64,000 nucleotides of DNA, from contig NC_008576.1 in assembly GCF_000014865.1 (NCBI RefSeq), positions 1,641,501 to 1,705,500 of the forward strand, read 5' to 3'. This stretch comes from Magnetococcus marinus MC-1 (lineage in GTDB: Bacteria; Pseudomonadota; Magnetococcia; Magnetococcales; Magnetococcaceae). The position numbers and the translations under genes are program-made. This document shows, piece by piece, positions 45,359 through 55,620 of this stretch; position 1 is the first letter of the stretch; the number at the start of each line of letters is the position of its first letter. The notes beneath the pieces are model-generated. The model was given only the letters and a program-made list of their open reading frames with translations, had not been told where the DNA came from and searched no databases.

Positions 45359-46321
45359 ATGAAAAAAACAAAATATCAAGGTGAATCATACGATCAGCTC
45401 CACCTGTTTTATGGGGTCGGCTATGAATCCGTCGCTTATGTGCTGGAAGATTGCTGGGTCTACACCATGCAGCATGATGATATTATCATCTCGCCAGACT
45501 ATCCCAACGATGCGCTCTATGTGCTGTTAGAGGGGCAGGCGCGGGTCCATTTGGGGGGAATCCAGACCGAACCCTTGTTGATTTTGGAAACCGGTTCCTG
45601 CGTTGGTGAGCTCTCTATCATTGATCAAGGGCGGGCGTCGGCCTATGTCCTTGCCGAGGGTGCCACCAAACTGCTCAGCATTGATGAAAGTCGGGTATGG
45701 TCTTTAATTCACTCATCCCATACCCTTGCATGTAATTTATTGAATATACTCTCTAAACGTATGCGCAATAATAATCGGGTGATTATTGAGGGGTCGGAGC
45801 GACAGCGTAAGTTAGAAACCTTTGCCAAGGTGGATCCCCTCACCGGTATCTACAACCGGCGTTGGTTTGATGAGAGCATGCAGCGGCAGATGCGGCGGGT
45901 CGAGCACAGCCAAAACCCGCTCTCTTTAATCATGCTGGATGTAGACCACTTTAAACGCTACAACGATACCCACGGTCACCAAGGGGGGGATGAGGCGCTC
46001 ATTGCACTGGCGCATACCATCAGCCTGCATCTACGCCCTGGTGATATTGCTGCCCGTTACGGTGGTGAAGAGTTTGCTGTGGTGCTGCCCGATACCGATG
46101 CGGTATCGGGGCGTATGATCGCCGAGCGACTGCGTACTGCGGTGGAGGCGCTGGAAATTAAGGATGATGAGGGCAACTCTCTTTCCGGCATTACCATATC
46201 ATTAGGGGTGGCGCAAACCAGCGGCACCGTGGATAGCGTGAGTGAACTCATCGCCACCGCCGATGCCGCGCTCTACCAAGCCAAGAATCAGGGCCGTAAC
46301 CGGGTGGTGGTGGGCGACTGA
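45359..46321 (+). CDS. Diguanylate cyclase with cyclic-nucleotide-binding-like domain
   Basis: 320 aa from the ATG at 45359. Residues about 30-145 form a CRP-type ligand-binding barrel (PNDALYVLLEGQARVHLGG, ETGSCVGELSIIDQGRAS). Residues 165-320 are a GGDEF domain with an active RYGGEEF signature and an inhibitory I-site RPGD exactly five residues upstream. It would make c-di-GMP under control of a cyclic nucleotide or similar ligand, with product feedback. The protein is cytoplasmic. Confidence 0.9.
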   Translation: MKKTKYQGESYDQLHLFYGVGYESVAYVLEDCWVYTMQHDDIIISPDYPNDALYVLLEGQARVHLGGIQTEPLLILETGSCVGELSIIDQGRASAYVLAEGATKLLSIDESRVWSLIHSSHTLACNLLNILSKRMRNNNRVIIEGSERQRKLETFAKVDPLTGIYNRRWFDESMQRQMRRVEHSQNPLSLIMLDVDHFKRYNDTHGHQGGDEALIALAHTISLHLRPGDIAARYGGEEFAVVLPDTDAVSGRMIAERLRTAVEALEIKDDEGNSLSGITISLGVAQTSGTVDSVSELIATADAALYQAKNQGRNRVVVGD

Positions 46322-46388
46322 TCCGGCCCCTTGGCTCAGGATCAGCGCCGCACCCGGTGGCATGGCCCGCGTGCAGGGCATGAGCGGC

Positions 46389-48260
46389 TCAGCCCGCCGC
46401 CTTGGACTCCAGCACATCCCAGCGGTGATATTTATCTTCCAATTCTGCCTCCAGCTTGGCCAACCGCTCGGTGGCTTGATTGGCCTGCTCCACGTTTTCC
46501 CGCAGATGCATGGCCGGGTCGGCAAGCAGCGCCTCTAATGCCGCTTTTTCCCCTTCCAACTGCTCAATCTCGGCAGGCAAGGTCTCCAATGCCCGTTGAT
46601 CTTTATAGGTGAGCTTAACCGCCTTTTTGGTGCTCTTTTGCGGCGAGGCGGGCTTGAGGCTGGGTTTGCTCTCCACGGCGACGGCAGGGCGCTGTTCTAA
46701 CCAGTCATCATAGCCGCCTGGGTACTCCTTAACCAAGGCATCCCCTTCAAATACGAGGGTGGAGGAGACCACATTGTTAAGGAACTCCCGATCATGGCTC
46801 ACCACCAATACAGTGCCATTAAAATTGACCACGTGGGACTCTAACAACTCCAGAGTTTCGGCATCCAGATCATTGGTCGGCTCGTCCAATACCAACATGT
46901 TGGCGGGCTGGGCAAACAGTTTGGCCAGCAGCAGTCGATTGCGCTCCCCACCCGACAGCACAGAAACCGGTGAGCGGGCCCGCTCTGGGGAAAAGAGAAA
47001 ATCTTGTAAATAGCCGATAACATGGCGATTTTCTCCGTTCACATCAAGGCGATCACGACCATTGGCAACGCTATCCTGCACCGTAGCATTGGGGTCTAGA
47101 CTGGCGCGATGCTGGTCAAAATAGGCAATCTCCAAGCGGGTACCCAGTTTGAGCTCACCGCTTTGGGGCTTTAATTTGCCCAATAGCAGATTAAGTAGGG
47201 TGGTTTTACCACAGCCATTGGGCCCCACAATGCCCACTTTATCGCCACGGATAAGGGTGGTGGTAAGATCCCGGATGTAAGGGGTATCGGCATAGCTAAA
47301 GCCAACCTTATCGCACTCCACCACCAGACGACCGGAACGGGAGGCCTCCTGAATGGAGATTTTGGCGCTACCGGAGAGCTCACGCCGGGCGCGGCGCTCT
47401 AAACGCAGCGCTTGCAGCGCCCGTACACGACCCTCATTGCGGGTGCGCCGGGCTTTTATGCCCTGACGAATCCACGCCTCCTCTTGGGCCAACTTTTTAT
47501 CAAAGCGGGCGTTCTGTTTCTCTTCGACCAGCAGCAGATCGGCCTTGCCCTGTAGGTAGGCATCATAATTCCCAGGCCAACTGGTCAGTTGGCCACGGTC
47601 CAGCTCCACAATGCGGGTCGCTAAGGCGCGTAAAAAGCGGCGGTCGTGGGTAATAAACAGCAGGGTGCCCCGGTAGCTTTTTAAAAAGCTTTCTAACCAC
47701 TCAATGGAGGGAATATCTAGGTGGTTGGTGGGCTCATCCAGCAGCAGTAAATCGGGTTGAGAGACCACCGCACGGGCCATCAAGGCGCGCCGTTTGAGCC
47801 CGCCCGAGAGGTTGGCAAATAGCTGATCGCCATCCAGATTGAGCCGGGAGAGGGCCGATTCAATCTGCTGTTGACCATTCCACCCCTGAGGGGTGGCATC
47901 CAGTTGGTCATGCAGTGTGTGCATGGCCTCGACATCTCCCGACAGCATGGCGTGGTGGTAGCGGGCAATCAGTTCGCCGGTTTCCCCCAGCCCCTGGGCC
48001 ACAATGTCAAATACGCTGCCCTCCAGGGCACCGGGCACATCTTGGATCATGCGGGCCACCTTTAAGCCCTTCGCCAAGGCGACCTCGCCATCATCGGGTA
48101 GTACCTCCCCCGCCACGACTTTAAACAGGGTGGTTTTGCCGCTACCATTGCGACCGACCAAACATACCCGTTCGCCCGATTCAATGGTAAAATCCACGCC
48201 GTCAAGCAGAAGCGGGCCACCGTAGCCCAAGCGAATCTTTTTCAGATCCAGAAGCGCCAT
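46389..48260 (-). CDS. uup: ABC-F ATPase Uup
   Basis: 623 aa with two ABC domains. Walker A motifs are GRNGSGKTT (near residue 37) and GPNGCGKTT (near 345); signatures are LSGGLKRRA and LSGGERNRL; Walker B segments end LLLDEPTNHLD and LVLDEPTNDLD. A linker rich in Arg/Glu separates them, and a C-terminal coiled coil (EIEQLEGEKAALEALL...LEAELEDKYHRW) is the hallmark of Uup over other ABC-F proteins. Uup works on ribosomes and branched DNA and reduces transposon precise excision. It is divergent from the DUF3301 gene. Confidence 0.92.
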   Translation of the reverse strand: MALLDLKKIRLGYGGPLLLDGVDFTIESGERVCLVGRNGSGKTTLFKVVAGEVLPDDGEVALAKGLKVARMIQDVPGALEGSVFDIVAQGLGETGELIARYHHAMLSGDVEAMHTLHDQLDATPQGWNGQQQIESALSRLNLDGDQLFANLSGGLKRRALMARAVVSQPDLLLLDEPTNHLDIPSIEWLESFLKSYRGTLLFITHDRRFLRALATRIVELDRGQLTSWPGNYDAYLQGKADLLLVEEKQNARFDKKLAQEEAWIRQGIKARRTRNEGRVRALQALRLERRARRELSGSAKISIQEASRSGRLVVECDKVGFSYADTPYIRDLTTTLIRGDKVGIVGPNGCGKTTLLNLLLGKLKPQSGELKLGTRLEIAYFDQHRASLDPNATVQDSVANGRDRLDVNGENRHVIGYLQDFLFSPERARSPVSVLSGGERNRLLLAKLFAQPANMLVLDEPTNDLDAETLELLESHVVNFNGTVLVVSHDREFLNNVVSSTLVFEGDALVKEYPGGYDDWLEQRPAVAVESKPSLKPASPQKSTKKAVKLTYKDQRALETLPAEIEQLEGEKAALEALLADPAMHLRENVEQANQATERLAKLEAELEDKYHRWDVLESKAAG

Positions 48261-48327
48261 TGCAGTATACTCAAGTAGTGTATGACAGTCGCTTTAAGCG
48301 CCCGCCACGTGAATGAAGGGGAGTTCC

Positions 48328-48669
48328 ATGTCCGATCCAACCTTATGGTTGCTCTGTACCGCGCTGGTAGGGCTGCTCTGGTACTATCAAATGCAGGCCC
48401 GTGAGCGGGCCGTGCGTACCGCCTATCAGGTGTGTCAAGAGATGGGAGCCTCCCTGCTGGATGGTGCAGCCTATCTCACCAGTATGCGCCTGGAACGGCA
48501 CCCGCAACGGCTGGCCTTACAGATCCGCCGGGTCTACGGGTTTCGCTACAGCTTGGGGGATGGGCTCTCCCACGAGGGGGTTATCATACAGGTTGGCGAG
48601 CAGTTGCAACAGGTGATGTTGCAACCCCACGCAGAAGATTCTTTACCACCCACTTTTCCATGCTCTTAA
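48328..48669 (+). CDS. DUF3301-family membrane protein
   Basis: 113 aa from the ATG at 48328, with AAGGGGAG upstream. A single N-terminal membrane helix (LWLLCTALVGLLWYYQ) is followed by a small cytoplasmic domain containing RIRRVYGFRYS-type sequence (QIRRVYGFRYSLGD), as in DUF3301 proteins. Function unknown. It lies 16 bp upstream of the pseudouridine synthase and probably shares its transcript. Confidence 0.82.
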   Translation: MSDPTLWLLCTALVGLLWYYQMQARERAVRTAYQVCQEMGASLLDGAAYLTSMRLERHPQRLALQIRRVYGFRYSLGDGLSHEGVIIQVGEQLQQVMLQPHAEDSLPPTFPCS

Positions 48670-48685
48670 AAACTGGTGTAACAAG

Positions 48686-49453
48686 ATGAAAACAAAAACG
48701 ATAACAGCGAACGACCTGGAATCGCGCTTGCTCTATCGCGATGGTCTTTTGCTTATTATCAATAAACCGGCGGGTATTCCCGTGCATGCCGGACCCGGTG
48801 GCGGTGCCAATTTAGAGGCGTTGTTTGGTGGTTTGCGCTTTGGGCTGCCCAAAGCGCCTGCCTTAGCACATCGGCTGGACCGTGACACCAGTGGCTGTCT
48901 GGTTTTGGGTCGCCATGCTAAAGCATTAAGCAAGTTAGGCAAACTCTTTAGCCAAGGGAAGGTGCAAAAAACCTACTGGGCGGTGGTGCAGGGGGGACCG
49001 CCGCAAGCGCAGGGCAGTATGGATTTTCCTCTGTATAAAATCAGCACCGCGCAACAGGGCTGGCGTATGGTGGTGGACCCAGAGCAAGGCAAGTCATCTC
49101 TTACCCTCTATCGGGTGTTGGGGCGTAGCGCCACCCATAGCTGGTTGGAGCTTACCCCTAAAACGGGACGTACCCACCAAATCCGCGTGCATTGCGCCCA
49201 TGTGGGCTTGCCTATCGAGGGGGACCTCCAGTATGGCGCGGCCCCCAGTGAGCCGCAGCTTACCCTGCATCTGCACGCACGACAGATTATTTTGCCCATC
49301 TCCGCCAGTAAAGCGCCCATCAATGTCAGCGCACCGCCCCCCCGCGCCATGCGGGGTTTGTTGGAGCAGTGTGGCTACCGGGCTGAAGCGTGGCCCTCTA
49401 CCCGTTTTGAGCCCCATACTCGGGCTGACGAAACCGGGCATGGGGCCGCATAG
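48686..49453 (+). CDS. RluA-family pseudouridine synthase
   Basis: 255 aa. The catalytic motif HRLDRDTSG holds the nucleophilic Asp; LLIINKPAGIPVHAG and KTGRTHQIRVHCAHVGLPI are the other conserved blocks. No N-terminal S4 domain is present, which resembles RluA/TruC-type enzymes acting on rRNA or tRNA; the exact target uridine cannot be told. Confidence 0.9.
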   Translation: MKTKTITANDLESRLLYRDGLLLIINKPAGIPVHAGPGGGANLEALFGGLRFGLPKAPALAHRLDRDTSGCLVLGRHAKALSKLGKLFSQGKVQKTYWAVVQGGPPQAQGSMDFPLYKISTAQQGWRMVVDPEQGKSSLTLYRVLGRSATHSWLELTPKTGRTHQIRVHCAHVGLPIEGDLQYGAAPSEPQLTLHLHARQIILPISASKAPINVSAPPPRAMRGLLEQCGYRAEAWPSTRFEPHTRADETGHGAA

Positions 49454-49641
49454 CTGCGGGGTGCTCTGTAAATCCCCCCATAAATAGGCTTGTTTTCGGT
49501 TGGCGCTAGGGTGCGAGTGTTAAGGGTGGTCCCGGTATTGCATTCATGTCGCTAGGTGTATCCCATATGTTGCTTTGGCAAGGGCATGATGGGGGGAGAC
49601 GCCTCCGTCTGGTGGCCCACTCTTAGGTACGAGGCTTTGTG

Positions 49642-50247
49642 ATGTCCTTAGCGATGACGCGTGAGGTAGAGATGCCCTTTTGGAAGCGTCTGCTATCTTT
49701 CTATCTGGTTCTGCTGTTAATCTTTTTAACCGCCGTGCCCTTGTTGATGATCGTGCTCTATTGGGAAACCGATTTTAGCCTGAGCATCCTGCCGGTATTG
49801 ATCAGTTTTGCCTTGCAGGGCGGCTTGATGGTCTTTCTGTTCGCCCTGTTTGAGTGGCGCTCTACCCGTCAGAGGATGGTGAATGACAAGTTGACACTGC
49901 GCCATTTTTTGGCGGCCATGCTGGACCATGCCCTCTACCGGGCCCAGGGTAATGTGGGGGTCGATCCTACCGAACCGGTCACCTTGGATCTAAAAATTGC
50001 CAATGCCAAGGATCTGGATGTCGATGCGGTCAAGAGCATTCAAAGCATGATTAAACGCCGTAAAGATACCATGAACCAGATGGCCGCTGTGGCTGCGCAA
50101 ATTGATTTTGAGCATCTGGAACTCTGGCTGGCCATTACCGATATTATGCAAGCCTTGGTGATGACCGAAGATGAAGAGCAGGCGGCTCAAGCGGTCATGG
50201 AGTTGGTGACGGTGCTGCACCAGTTTGACGAGTTGGAAATTGATTGA
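49642..50247 (+). CDS. Two-helix membrane protein of unknown function
   Basis: 201 aa. Two helices near the N-terminus (about 15-40 and 50-75) are followed by a cytoplasmic helical part (110-200), including AVKSIQSMIKRRKDTMNQMA and an acidic C-terminal end. It has no recognised family. It stands alone between the pseudouridine synthase and a strong bidirectional terminator. Confidence 0.65.
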   Translation: MSLAMTREVEMPFWKRLLSFYLVLLLIFLTAVPLLMIVLYWETDFSLSILPVLISFALQGGLMVFLFALFEWRSTRQRMVNDKLTLRHFLAAMLDHALYRAQGNVGVDPTEPVTLDLKIANAKDLDVDAVKSIQSMIKRRKDTMNQMAAVAAQIDFEHLELWLAITDIMQALVMTEDEEQAAQAVMELVTVLHQFDELEID

Positions 50248-50264
50248 CACGACCAAGCTGTTTA

Positions 50265-50311
50265 CCACAAAAAAAGGCCAGGAGCGATCTGCTCCTGGCC
50301 TTTTTTTGTGG
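50265..50311. terminator. Bidirectional terminator
   Basis: A perfect 21-bp stem (50265-50285 with 50291-50311) around a GATCT loop. The core GGCCAGGAGC/GCTCCTGGCC is flanked by A7 and T7 tracts, so it works in both directions. It separates the convergent membrane-protein gene and glgB. Confidence 0.95.
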
Positions 50312-50328
50312 TGCAAAGGGGGGGCGGT

Positions 50329-52500
50329 TTACCCTTCTTGCTCACAGCGTAGGATAATTCCCGCCATAGGGGGAACATTAAGCACCAACGATTGAAGCTG
50401 GTTCATCCAAGGGTAGGGTTCGGTTAGTAACTGGCTCATACCATTGCCATAGTTGCTGCCCCCATAGTGGCCTGAGTCGGCATTGAAGATCTCTTTATAA
50501 AGACCTGGGCGGGGTACGCCGATGCGATAATTGTCTCGGGGGATGGGGGTAAAGTTGAGCAGTACCACCACCTCACCCTCGCTGGATTTACGCTGAAAGC
50601 TAATAATGGATTGGTCACTGTCGTGACAGTCGATCCACTGAAAGCCATCGGGGGTGAAGTCCCGCTCGTGCAGGGCGGTTTCCTTGCAATAGAGCAGGTT
50701 AAGATCCTTGACCAGTTGTTGTAAACCCTTGTGAAAAGTGTGCTCCAGCAGTTCCCACGGTAGGGCTTGGCTAAAGTTCCACTCCTGGCTTTGACCAAAT
50801 TCGCATCCCATAAACAGCAGCTTTTTCCCCGGATGGGTAAACATGTAGGTGTAAAGAAGGCGCAGGTTAGCAAACCGCTGCCACTCATCCCCCGGCATTT
50901 TGCCCAGCATAGAGGCTTTGCCGTGTACCACCTCATCATGGGAAAAAGGCAGGGTGAAGTTTTCTGAAAACGCATAATAAAGGCTGAAGGTCAGATTATC
51001 ATGGTGATATTTTCGGTGGATGGGATCCTTGCTGAAATAGCTCAAGGTATCGTTCATCCAGCCCATATTCCACTTCATGTTAAAACCCAATCCGCCCAAC
51101 TCAGGGGGACGGGTAACTTGTGGCCAAGCTGTGGACTCTTCAGCGATCATCAACACGCCGGGGCAGTCATGGTGAACCGCCTGGTTAAGTTCGCGTAAAA
51201 AGGTGATCGCTTCCAGATTTTCCCGGCCACCATATTTGTTGGGCAACCAATCCTCGCGGGAGTAGTCCAGGTAGAGCATGGAGGCTACGGCATCGACCCG
51301 TAGACCATCCAGATGGTAGCGGGTGAGCATGTGTAGGGCGCTGGATATAAGGAAAGATTTGACCTCAAGACGGCCAAAATTAAAAATCAGCGTATCCCAA
51401 TCCTGATGCTCCCCAAGGCGGGGGTCTTGATGTTCATACAGGGCTGTGCCATCAAACTGCCCCAAACCGTGGGCATCTTTAGGAAAATGCGCCGGCACCC
51501 AGTCTAGGATAACCCCAATATTGGCGCCGTGCAGTTGGTCCACCATAGCGCGAAAATCATCCCCATCGCCAAAGCGGGAGGTGACGGCAAAATAACCGGT
51601 ACTTTGGTAGCCCCAGGAGCCATCAAAGGGGTGTTCATTGATGGGCATCAGTTCCACATGGGTAAAGCCCATTTCGCTACAGTAGCGGGCCAAGCGTTTG
51701 CCGAGCTCCCGATAGTTGGGAAAGGGGTCCGTGGCAGCATCGAGCCAGGAACCTAAGTGTACCTCGTAAATGCTAATGGGTTTTTTTTGCCAATTAAAGC
51801 GGCTGCGAGCACGCATCCACACCTCATCATGCCAGGGGTAGTTGCTCGGTTCTGTGATGATCGAGGCATTTTCTGGGCGTAGTTGATGAGCATGGCCGTA
51901 GGGGTCGCTTTTGAGCAGCAAGGCACCGTTGGTGGTACGAATTTCATATTTATAATGTTCGCCCCGTTTCAGCGCGGGGATAAAGATCTCCCAAATGCCG
52001 CTATCTTGGTGCAGGCGCATGGGGTGGATACGGCCATCCCATTGGTTGAAATCCCCCACCACACTTACCCGTTGGGCATTGGGGGCCCAAACGGCAAAAC
52101 AGACCCCACGAATGCCCTCCACCTCCATACGGTGAGCGCCTAAAAACTGGCCGGCATGGTGGTGGGTGCCCTCATTAAAGAGATGGCGGTCCAGATCACC
52201 AATCATCGGTGGCATGCTGTAGGGGTCATGAAATTCGGTTTGGCTGCCGTGGGCATCCACTCGGCGCAAACGATAATGGTAGGGCAGTGCGCGTCCATCA
52301 CCACACCAATGGAACAGATCGCTGTCCGGTATGCGCGTCATTTCCTGACCGATATTGGTTAAAAATAGCCGCTCTGTGCGGGGGCTGAGCACAGTGACGG
52401 CCACCTGTCCATCGGGCTGGTCGTGGCGACCGAGCACGGCAAAGGGATCAGCGGAGAAACCAGATTGCAGTTCCTGGATCTGTTGAGGGTCCAAATTCAT
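50329..52500 (-). CDS. glgB: 1,4-alpha-glucan branching enzyme
   Basis: 723 aa from the ATG at 52500 with GGAG upstream. It has an N-terminal CBM48-type domain ([21 protein letters not shown] near 132-152) and a GH13 barrel with nucleophile Asp403 (LRVDAVASM), acid/base Glu454 (MIAEEST) and the HDEVVHGK motif. A C-terminal beta domain ends the protein. It makes alpha-1,6 branches in glycogen. No other glycogen genes are adjacent, so the pathway is scattered. Confidence 0.96.
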   Translation of the reverse strand: MNLDPQQIQELQSGFSADPFAVLGRHDQPDGQVAVTVLSPRTERLFLTNIGQEMTRIPDSDLFHWCGDGRALPYHYRLRRVDAHGSQTEFHDPYSMPPMIGDLDRHLFNEGTHHHAGQFLGAHRMEVEGIRGVCFAVWAPNAQRVSVVGDFNQWDGRIHPMRLHQDSGIWEIFIPALKRGEHYKYEIRTTNGALLLKSDPYGHAHQLRPENASIITEPSNYPWHDEVWMRARSRFNWQKKPISIYEVHLGSWLDAATDPFPNYRELGKRLARYCSEMGFTHVELMPINEHPFDGSWGYQSTGYFAVTSRFGDGDDFRAMVDQLHGANIGVILDWVPAHFPKDAHGLGQFDGTALYEHQDPRLGEHQDWDTLIFNFGRLEVKSFLISSALHMLTRYHLDGLRVDAVASMLYLDYSREDWLPNKYGGRENLEAITFLRELNQAVHHDCPGVLMIAEESTAWPQVTRPPELGGLGFNMKWNMGWMNDTLSYFSKDPIHRKYHHDNLTFSLYYAFSENFTLPFSHDEVVHGKASMLGKMPGDEWQRFANLRLLYTYMFTHPGKKLLFMGCEFGQSQEWNFSQALPWELLEHTFHKGLQQLVKDLNLLYCKETALHERDFTPDGFQWIDCHDSDQSIISFQRKSSEGEVVVLLNFTPIPRDNYRIGVPRPGLYKEIFNADSGHYGGSNYGNGMSQLLTEPYPWMNQLQSLVLNVPPMAGIILRCEQEG

Positions 52501-52796
52501 ACGCGGCTCCAAATAAGACAGCAGCACTATTTTAGCATAAACGCCTATGTTGCCGGGTGGGGGTGTCGCAAGCAAGCGGGATTCGTTGGTGCAGTGATTT
52601 TTTTATAGAGTCATGGGGCGATCAGATTAAAAACGTGTATCTATACTTGCTAAGGGCTGTGTGGCCGGGGCCTTTAGGGGTGGGGATGCGGGCTGATTTT
52701 TGGGCAGTGAGCGGATCGCTTATGCAACGGCTCCCATAAACCGATAGAGTAGGTTCGTGCCGTGGTGGTGCCACTCTACCCAGAAGGAAGCCAAAG

Positions 52797-53300
52797 ATGA
52801 GCCGACCCAGTTGGGATATTCATTGGATGCGCGTTGCCAAATTGGCGGCAGAGATGAGCACCTGTGCATCGGGCCGGCGGGTTGGCGCGGTGTTTGTGCG
52901 GGATAAGCGGCTGCTTGCCACCGGTTTTAATGGGGTGCCCAGTGGTTATCCACACCCCACCAGCTGTGCGCGGCGCGAGGCTGGGGTGCCCAGCGGTCAG
53001 GGCTTGGGGTTATGTGTCTGCGCCCATGCCGAGGCCAATGGTATTGCCAATGCCGGGCGACACGGTATTAAACTGGAGGGGTGTCGGGTCTATGTAACCA
53101 CCCATCCCTGTGGTGCATGCATGGGGGCGCTGGCGAATATTGGGGTAAAAGAGGTCTTTTATGCCGAGGCCTATGATGATCCACGGGCTAAAGATATTGC
53201 CGACTATGCGGGCATTGTCCTGCACCATATCCAAGATTGGCAAACAGCCGAGATGACAACGCCAGAAGAGCTGACTGAGGCCGGGTGCAAGCGTTGCTAA
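52797..53300 (+). CDS. dCMP deaminase-like zinc enzyme
   Basis: 167 aa. The zinc and catalytic residues are present: HAEANGIANA (His and proton-shuttling Glu) and PCGACMGALANIG (two Cys). The GAVFVRDKRLLATGFNGVPSGYPH segment is the typical start of dCMP deaminase/ComEB proteins, which convert dCMP to dUMP for dTTP synthesis. Four additional Cys/His residues (SCARRE, LCVCAHAE) suggest a second structural zinc. Confidence 0.9.
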   Translation: MSRPSWDIHWMRVAKLAAEMSTCASGRRVGAVFVRDKRLLATGFNGVPSGYPHPTSCARREAGVPSGQGLGLCVCAHAEANGIANAGRHGIKLEGCRVYVTTHPCGACMGALANIGVKEVFYAEAYDDPRAKDIADYAGIVLHHIQDWQTAEMTTPEELTEAGCKRC

Positions 53301-53304
53301 GGGG

Positions 53305-54006
53305 CTAGCAGGGTGGCAGCAGTTGGGAGAAATCCCGAAAAGAGCTAAACTGTGTGCTAAACTGCGGGGCCAGCACTGAGCTGGGTGCAGCAATATGCAA
53401 GGGAAAGGCGATCCCGTAGTGGGCTGCGCTCCGGAGCACCGGTTCAGAATCCTCTGCCAATAGGGTCGATGCCTTGTTAAACCCAAGTTGTTGTTGTAAA
53501 AGGGGCCAAAAATTGGGGTCTTCTTTGGGCAGACCTAGCTCATGGCTGGAGAGAATACGGTCAAAGTAACGGCCAATGGGGGTGCGCTGCATTTTTAACG
53601 ATAATGAGGCGCTGTGGGCGTTGGTCACCAGATAGAGGGGGCGGCCCGTGGCACGCACGCGCTCTAAAAAGGGGCAGACGTGGGGGTGTACGGCAATTAA
53701 ATGGGCCACCTCCCGTTTAAGCAGGGGGATGTCCATGTGCAGGGTGCGGCTCCAATAGTCCAGATCGTACCATAATAAGGTGCTTTCCACCTGCTGGTAG
53801 GCGTGCAGTACCTCGGTACGAGCTTGATCTAGGGGTAAATTTTTCTGTTGAGCATAATGGTTTGGCACGCTCTCCAAAAAAAAATGGTCGTCAAAGTGGC
53901 GGTCCAAAAGGGTGCCGTCCATATCCAACAAAACCGTTTCAACCAGCGGCCAGTGGCGCTGGGGATCGAATGGGTTAAGCAGCTGAATGGGGGCTGATGC
54001 TGGCAT
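53305..54006 (-). CDS. HAD-family phosphatase, YrfG-like nucleotidase
   Basis: 233 aa. HAD motif I is LLDMDGTLLD, motif II VTNA, motif III Lys in LGLPKEDPNFW and motif IV AEDSEPVLRSA. The FDDHFFLESVPNHYA cap segment matches the GMP/IMP nucleotidase YrfG group. It is convergent with the deaminase gene (4-bp gap), linking two nucleotide-pool enzymes. Confidence 0.88.
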   Translation of the reverse strand: MPASAPIQLLNPFDPQRHWPLVETVLLDMDGTLLDRHFDDHFFLESVPNHYAQQKNLPLDQARTEVLHAYQQVESTLLWYDLDYWSRTLHMDIPLLKREVAHLIAVHPHVCPFLERVRATGRPLYLVTNAHSASLSLKMQRTPIGRYFDRILSSHELGLPKEDPNFWPLLQQQLGFNKASTLLAEDSEPVLRSAAHYGIAFPLHIAAPSSVLAPQFSTQFSSFRDFSQLLPPC

Positions 54007-54042
54007 GGCAACTCCAATGGGCGGCTAAATATTTTGGGGCTG

Positions 54043-54072
54043 GAAAGTGTCGGGCGCTTGCCCTACACTTTC
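54043..54072. promoter_or_regulatory. Hairpin in the divergent YrfG/PilZ promoter region
   Basis: GAAAGTGT (54043-54050) and GGGC pair with GCCC and ACACTTTC (54065-54072), with one C/T mismatch and a GCTT loop. It lies 37 bp upstream of the phosphatase start. It could be an operator or a 5'-leader structure; there is no T tract. Confidence 0.35.
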
Positions 54073-54188
54073 TTACACAACGCTCGCTAGAGAGTTTTCT
54101 GTGGGCATGGTACGATTGAGCCATGCCGGGTTATGAGCCGCCGGGCCAGCTAGGTTCAATCGAATCTCTGATAATTAAGGAAACCAGT

Positions 54189-55442
54189 ATGACCGTTACC
54201 CCAGGTGAGGAGCAATCCCTGCGTGTGCTGTTGCCCTTTTACAAACAGTACGCCCCTCACTTTGTACGCCATTTTTTTACACAGATCCGTCGTTTGCACG
54301 GGGACGCTGCGGTGGATAAAAACCATGCGCCCGCCGCCGGCTATCTGTACTATAAACATTTTTATCCTGGCATTAACAGTGCCAAATTACCCCCCATAAA
54401 TAATCAGCAAAAACAGGCGTATGAGGGGTTTATTAAACAAAATCGTGCCCTGGCCGCCACCATGAAAGCGATGGAAAAAGATCTGCAAAAGTGGTTGGAA
54501 TTGCGGTTACAGCGGCAGCTGGAGGCTTTTAAGCACTTTAATGCGGTGGCTTTTAAAGAGGTGCTTTCGGCCAGTGGTCTGGATGATGCTCAGGTGCAAG
54601 CTGCTGAGGATGAGCTGCAAAAAAACCAGGGCAAGGAAAGCATTACCGCAAAAAGTAGCAGCGAAGAAAAAACGTCAGCACCCAAGAGTGATGCCCAGAG
54701 TGGCGCAGCCCGTTTGGAGGATGAAGAGGCTTCGGTCTTTGTGGATGATGAGGAGGCAGAAGAGCAAGAGCCCCGCGTAACCCCGATTGAAGCGCTGAAA
54801 TTGTTGATGGAACAGGGGGGGGAGCCTGCCTGTTTTAATATCTATAAAGGGGTACCCATTAGCTACAATGCGAAGATTGTCTCTATTTTAGAGATGAAGG
54901 GAAATGCCGTATTAAAGCTGCATAAGTTCCAAAGCTTTGTGGTGGGTGAAGACCGTTCTACCTTGATCAAGGATAGCATGTTACCCGCGCCCATTCGCGC
55001 CGATGTGGTGTTCCTAAACCGTGAAAAGCAGGAGGTGGAGTTAAAAAACCTCACCTTTACCGAACTCGGTGCGGGGGATCGTAACCATATTCGGGTTAAG
55101 CCTAAAGATCCCGTCAATGTGGTGGTATTAGGGGATGGGCGTAAACTGAGTGGGGAGCTGTTGGATATTTCCGCGACCGGTATGGGGGTGGTGTGTGGTG
55201 GAACCCCCATTCCCTTTGGCGAGCCGGTAGAGTGCAATATGGTGCTGGAGAAAAAGGGTCAGACCCTACGGGTTTCGGGCAGTATTGTGGCGGTTAAAGA
55301 GTGGGTGGGCGGCAAAACCATGTTGGGGGTAAGCATTAAACCCGATACCAGTTCTGAGGTATTTATCTCGCAGTTTGTCTATCAGCGCCAAGCTGAGGTG
55401 GTGCGGGAGATCCAACAAAGGGCCATGAGTCTGGTGGATTGA
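54189..55442 (+). CDS. PilZ-domain c-di-GMP receptor protein
   Basis: 417 aa from the ATG at 54189 (GGAA upstream). The N-terminal part (1-150) is helical and basic, a middle region (150-200) is acidic and Ser-rich, and the C-terminal 110 residues form a PilZ domain with SGELLDISATGMGVV, the second conserved block, preceded by a weak first block (NHIRVKP lacks the usual RxxxR). c-di-GMP binding is therefore likely but not certain. Three diguanylate cyclases in the same window make it a natural effector. Confidence 0.8.
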   Translation: MTVTPGEEQSLRVLLPFYKQYAPHFVRHFFTQIRRLHGDAAVDKNHAPAAGYLYYKHFYPGINSAKLPPINNQQKQAYEGFIKQNRALAATMKAMEKDLQKWLELRLQRQLEAFKHFNAVAFKEVLSASGLDDAQVQAAEDELQKNQGKESITAKSSSEEKTSAPKSDAQSGAARLEDEEASVFVDDEEAEEQEPRVTPIEALKLLMEQGGEPACFNIYKGVPISYNAKIVSILEMKGNAVLKLHKFQSFVVGEDRSTLIKDSMLPAPIRADVVFLNREKQEVELKNLTFTELGAGDRNHIRVKPKDPVNVVVLGDGRKLSGELLDISATGMGVVCGGTPIPFGEPVECNMVLEKKGQTLRVSGSIVAVKEWVGGKTMLGVSIKPDTSSEVFISQFVYQRQAEVVREIQQRAMSLVD

Positions 55443-55511
55443 GTACCGTTTTATCCAAGGCGTGCCGCGCTATCCCAGGTGGATAACCGCAAGGGGGGTG
55501 ACTTCGGTGTG

Positions 55512-55561
55512 CCCCGTAAAAAAGCGCTGACCCATACCTTGGCCAGAGCTTTTTTACGGGG
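55512..55561. terminator. Bidirectional terminator between PilZ gene and argJ
   Basis: CCCCGTAAAAAAGC (55512-55525) pairs perfectly with GCTTTTTTACGGGG (55548-55561). The A and T tracts in the stem give termination on either strand. Confidence 0.75.
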
Positions 55562-55571
55562 CGTTGGTTCA

Positions 55572-55600
55572 CCGCCCTCAGCCAGCGAGAGGGCGGTTTG
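55572..55600. terminator. Second terminator hairpin before argJ end
   Basis: CCGCCCTC (55572-55579) pairs with GAGGGCGG (55589-55596) and is followed by TTTGT. It lies 25 bp downstream of the argJ stop in argJ's direction and backs up the neighbouring hairpin. Confidence 0.6.
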
Positions 55601-55620
55601 TAAGCTTTGATCTTGCGGGC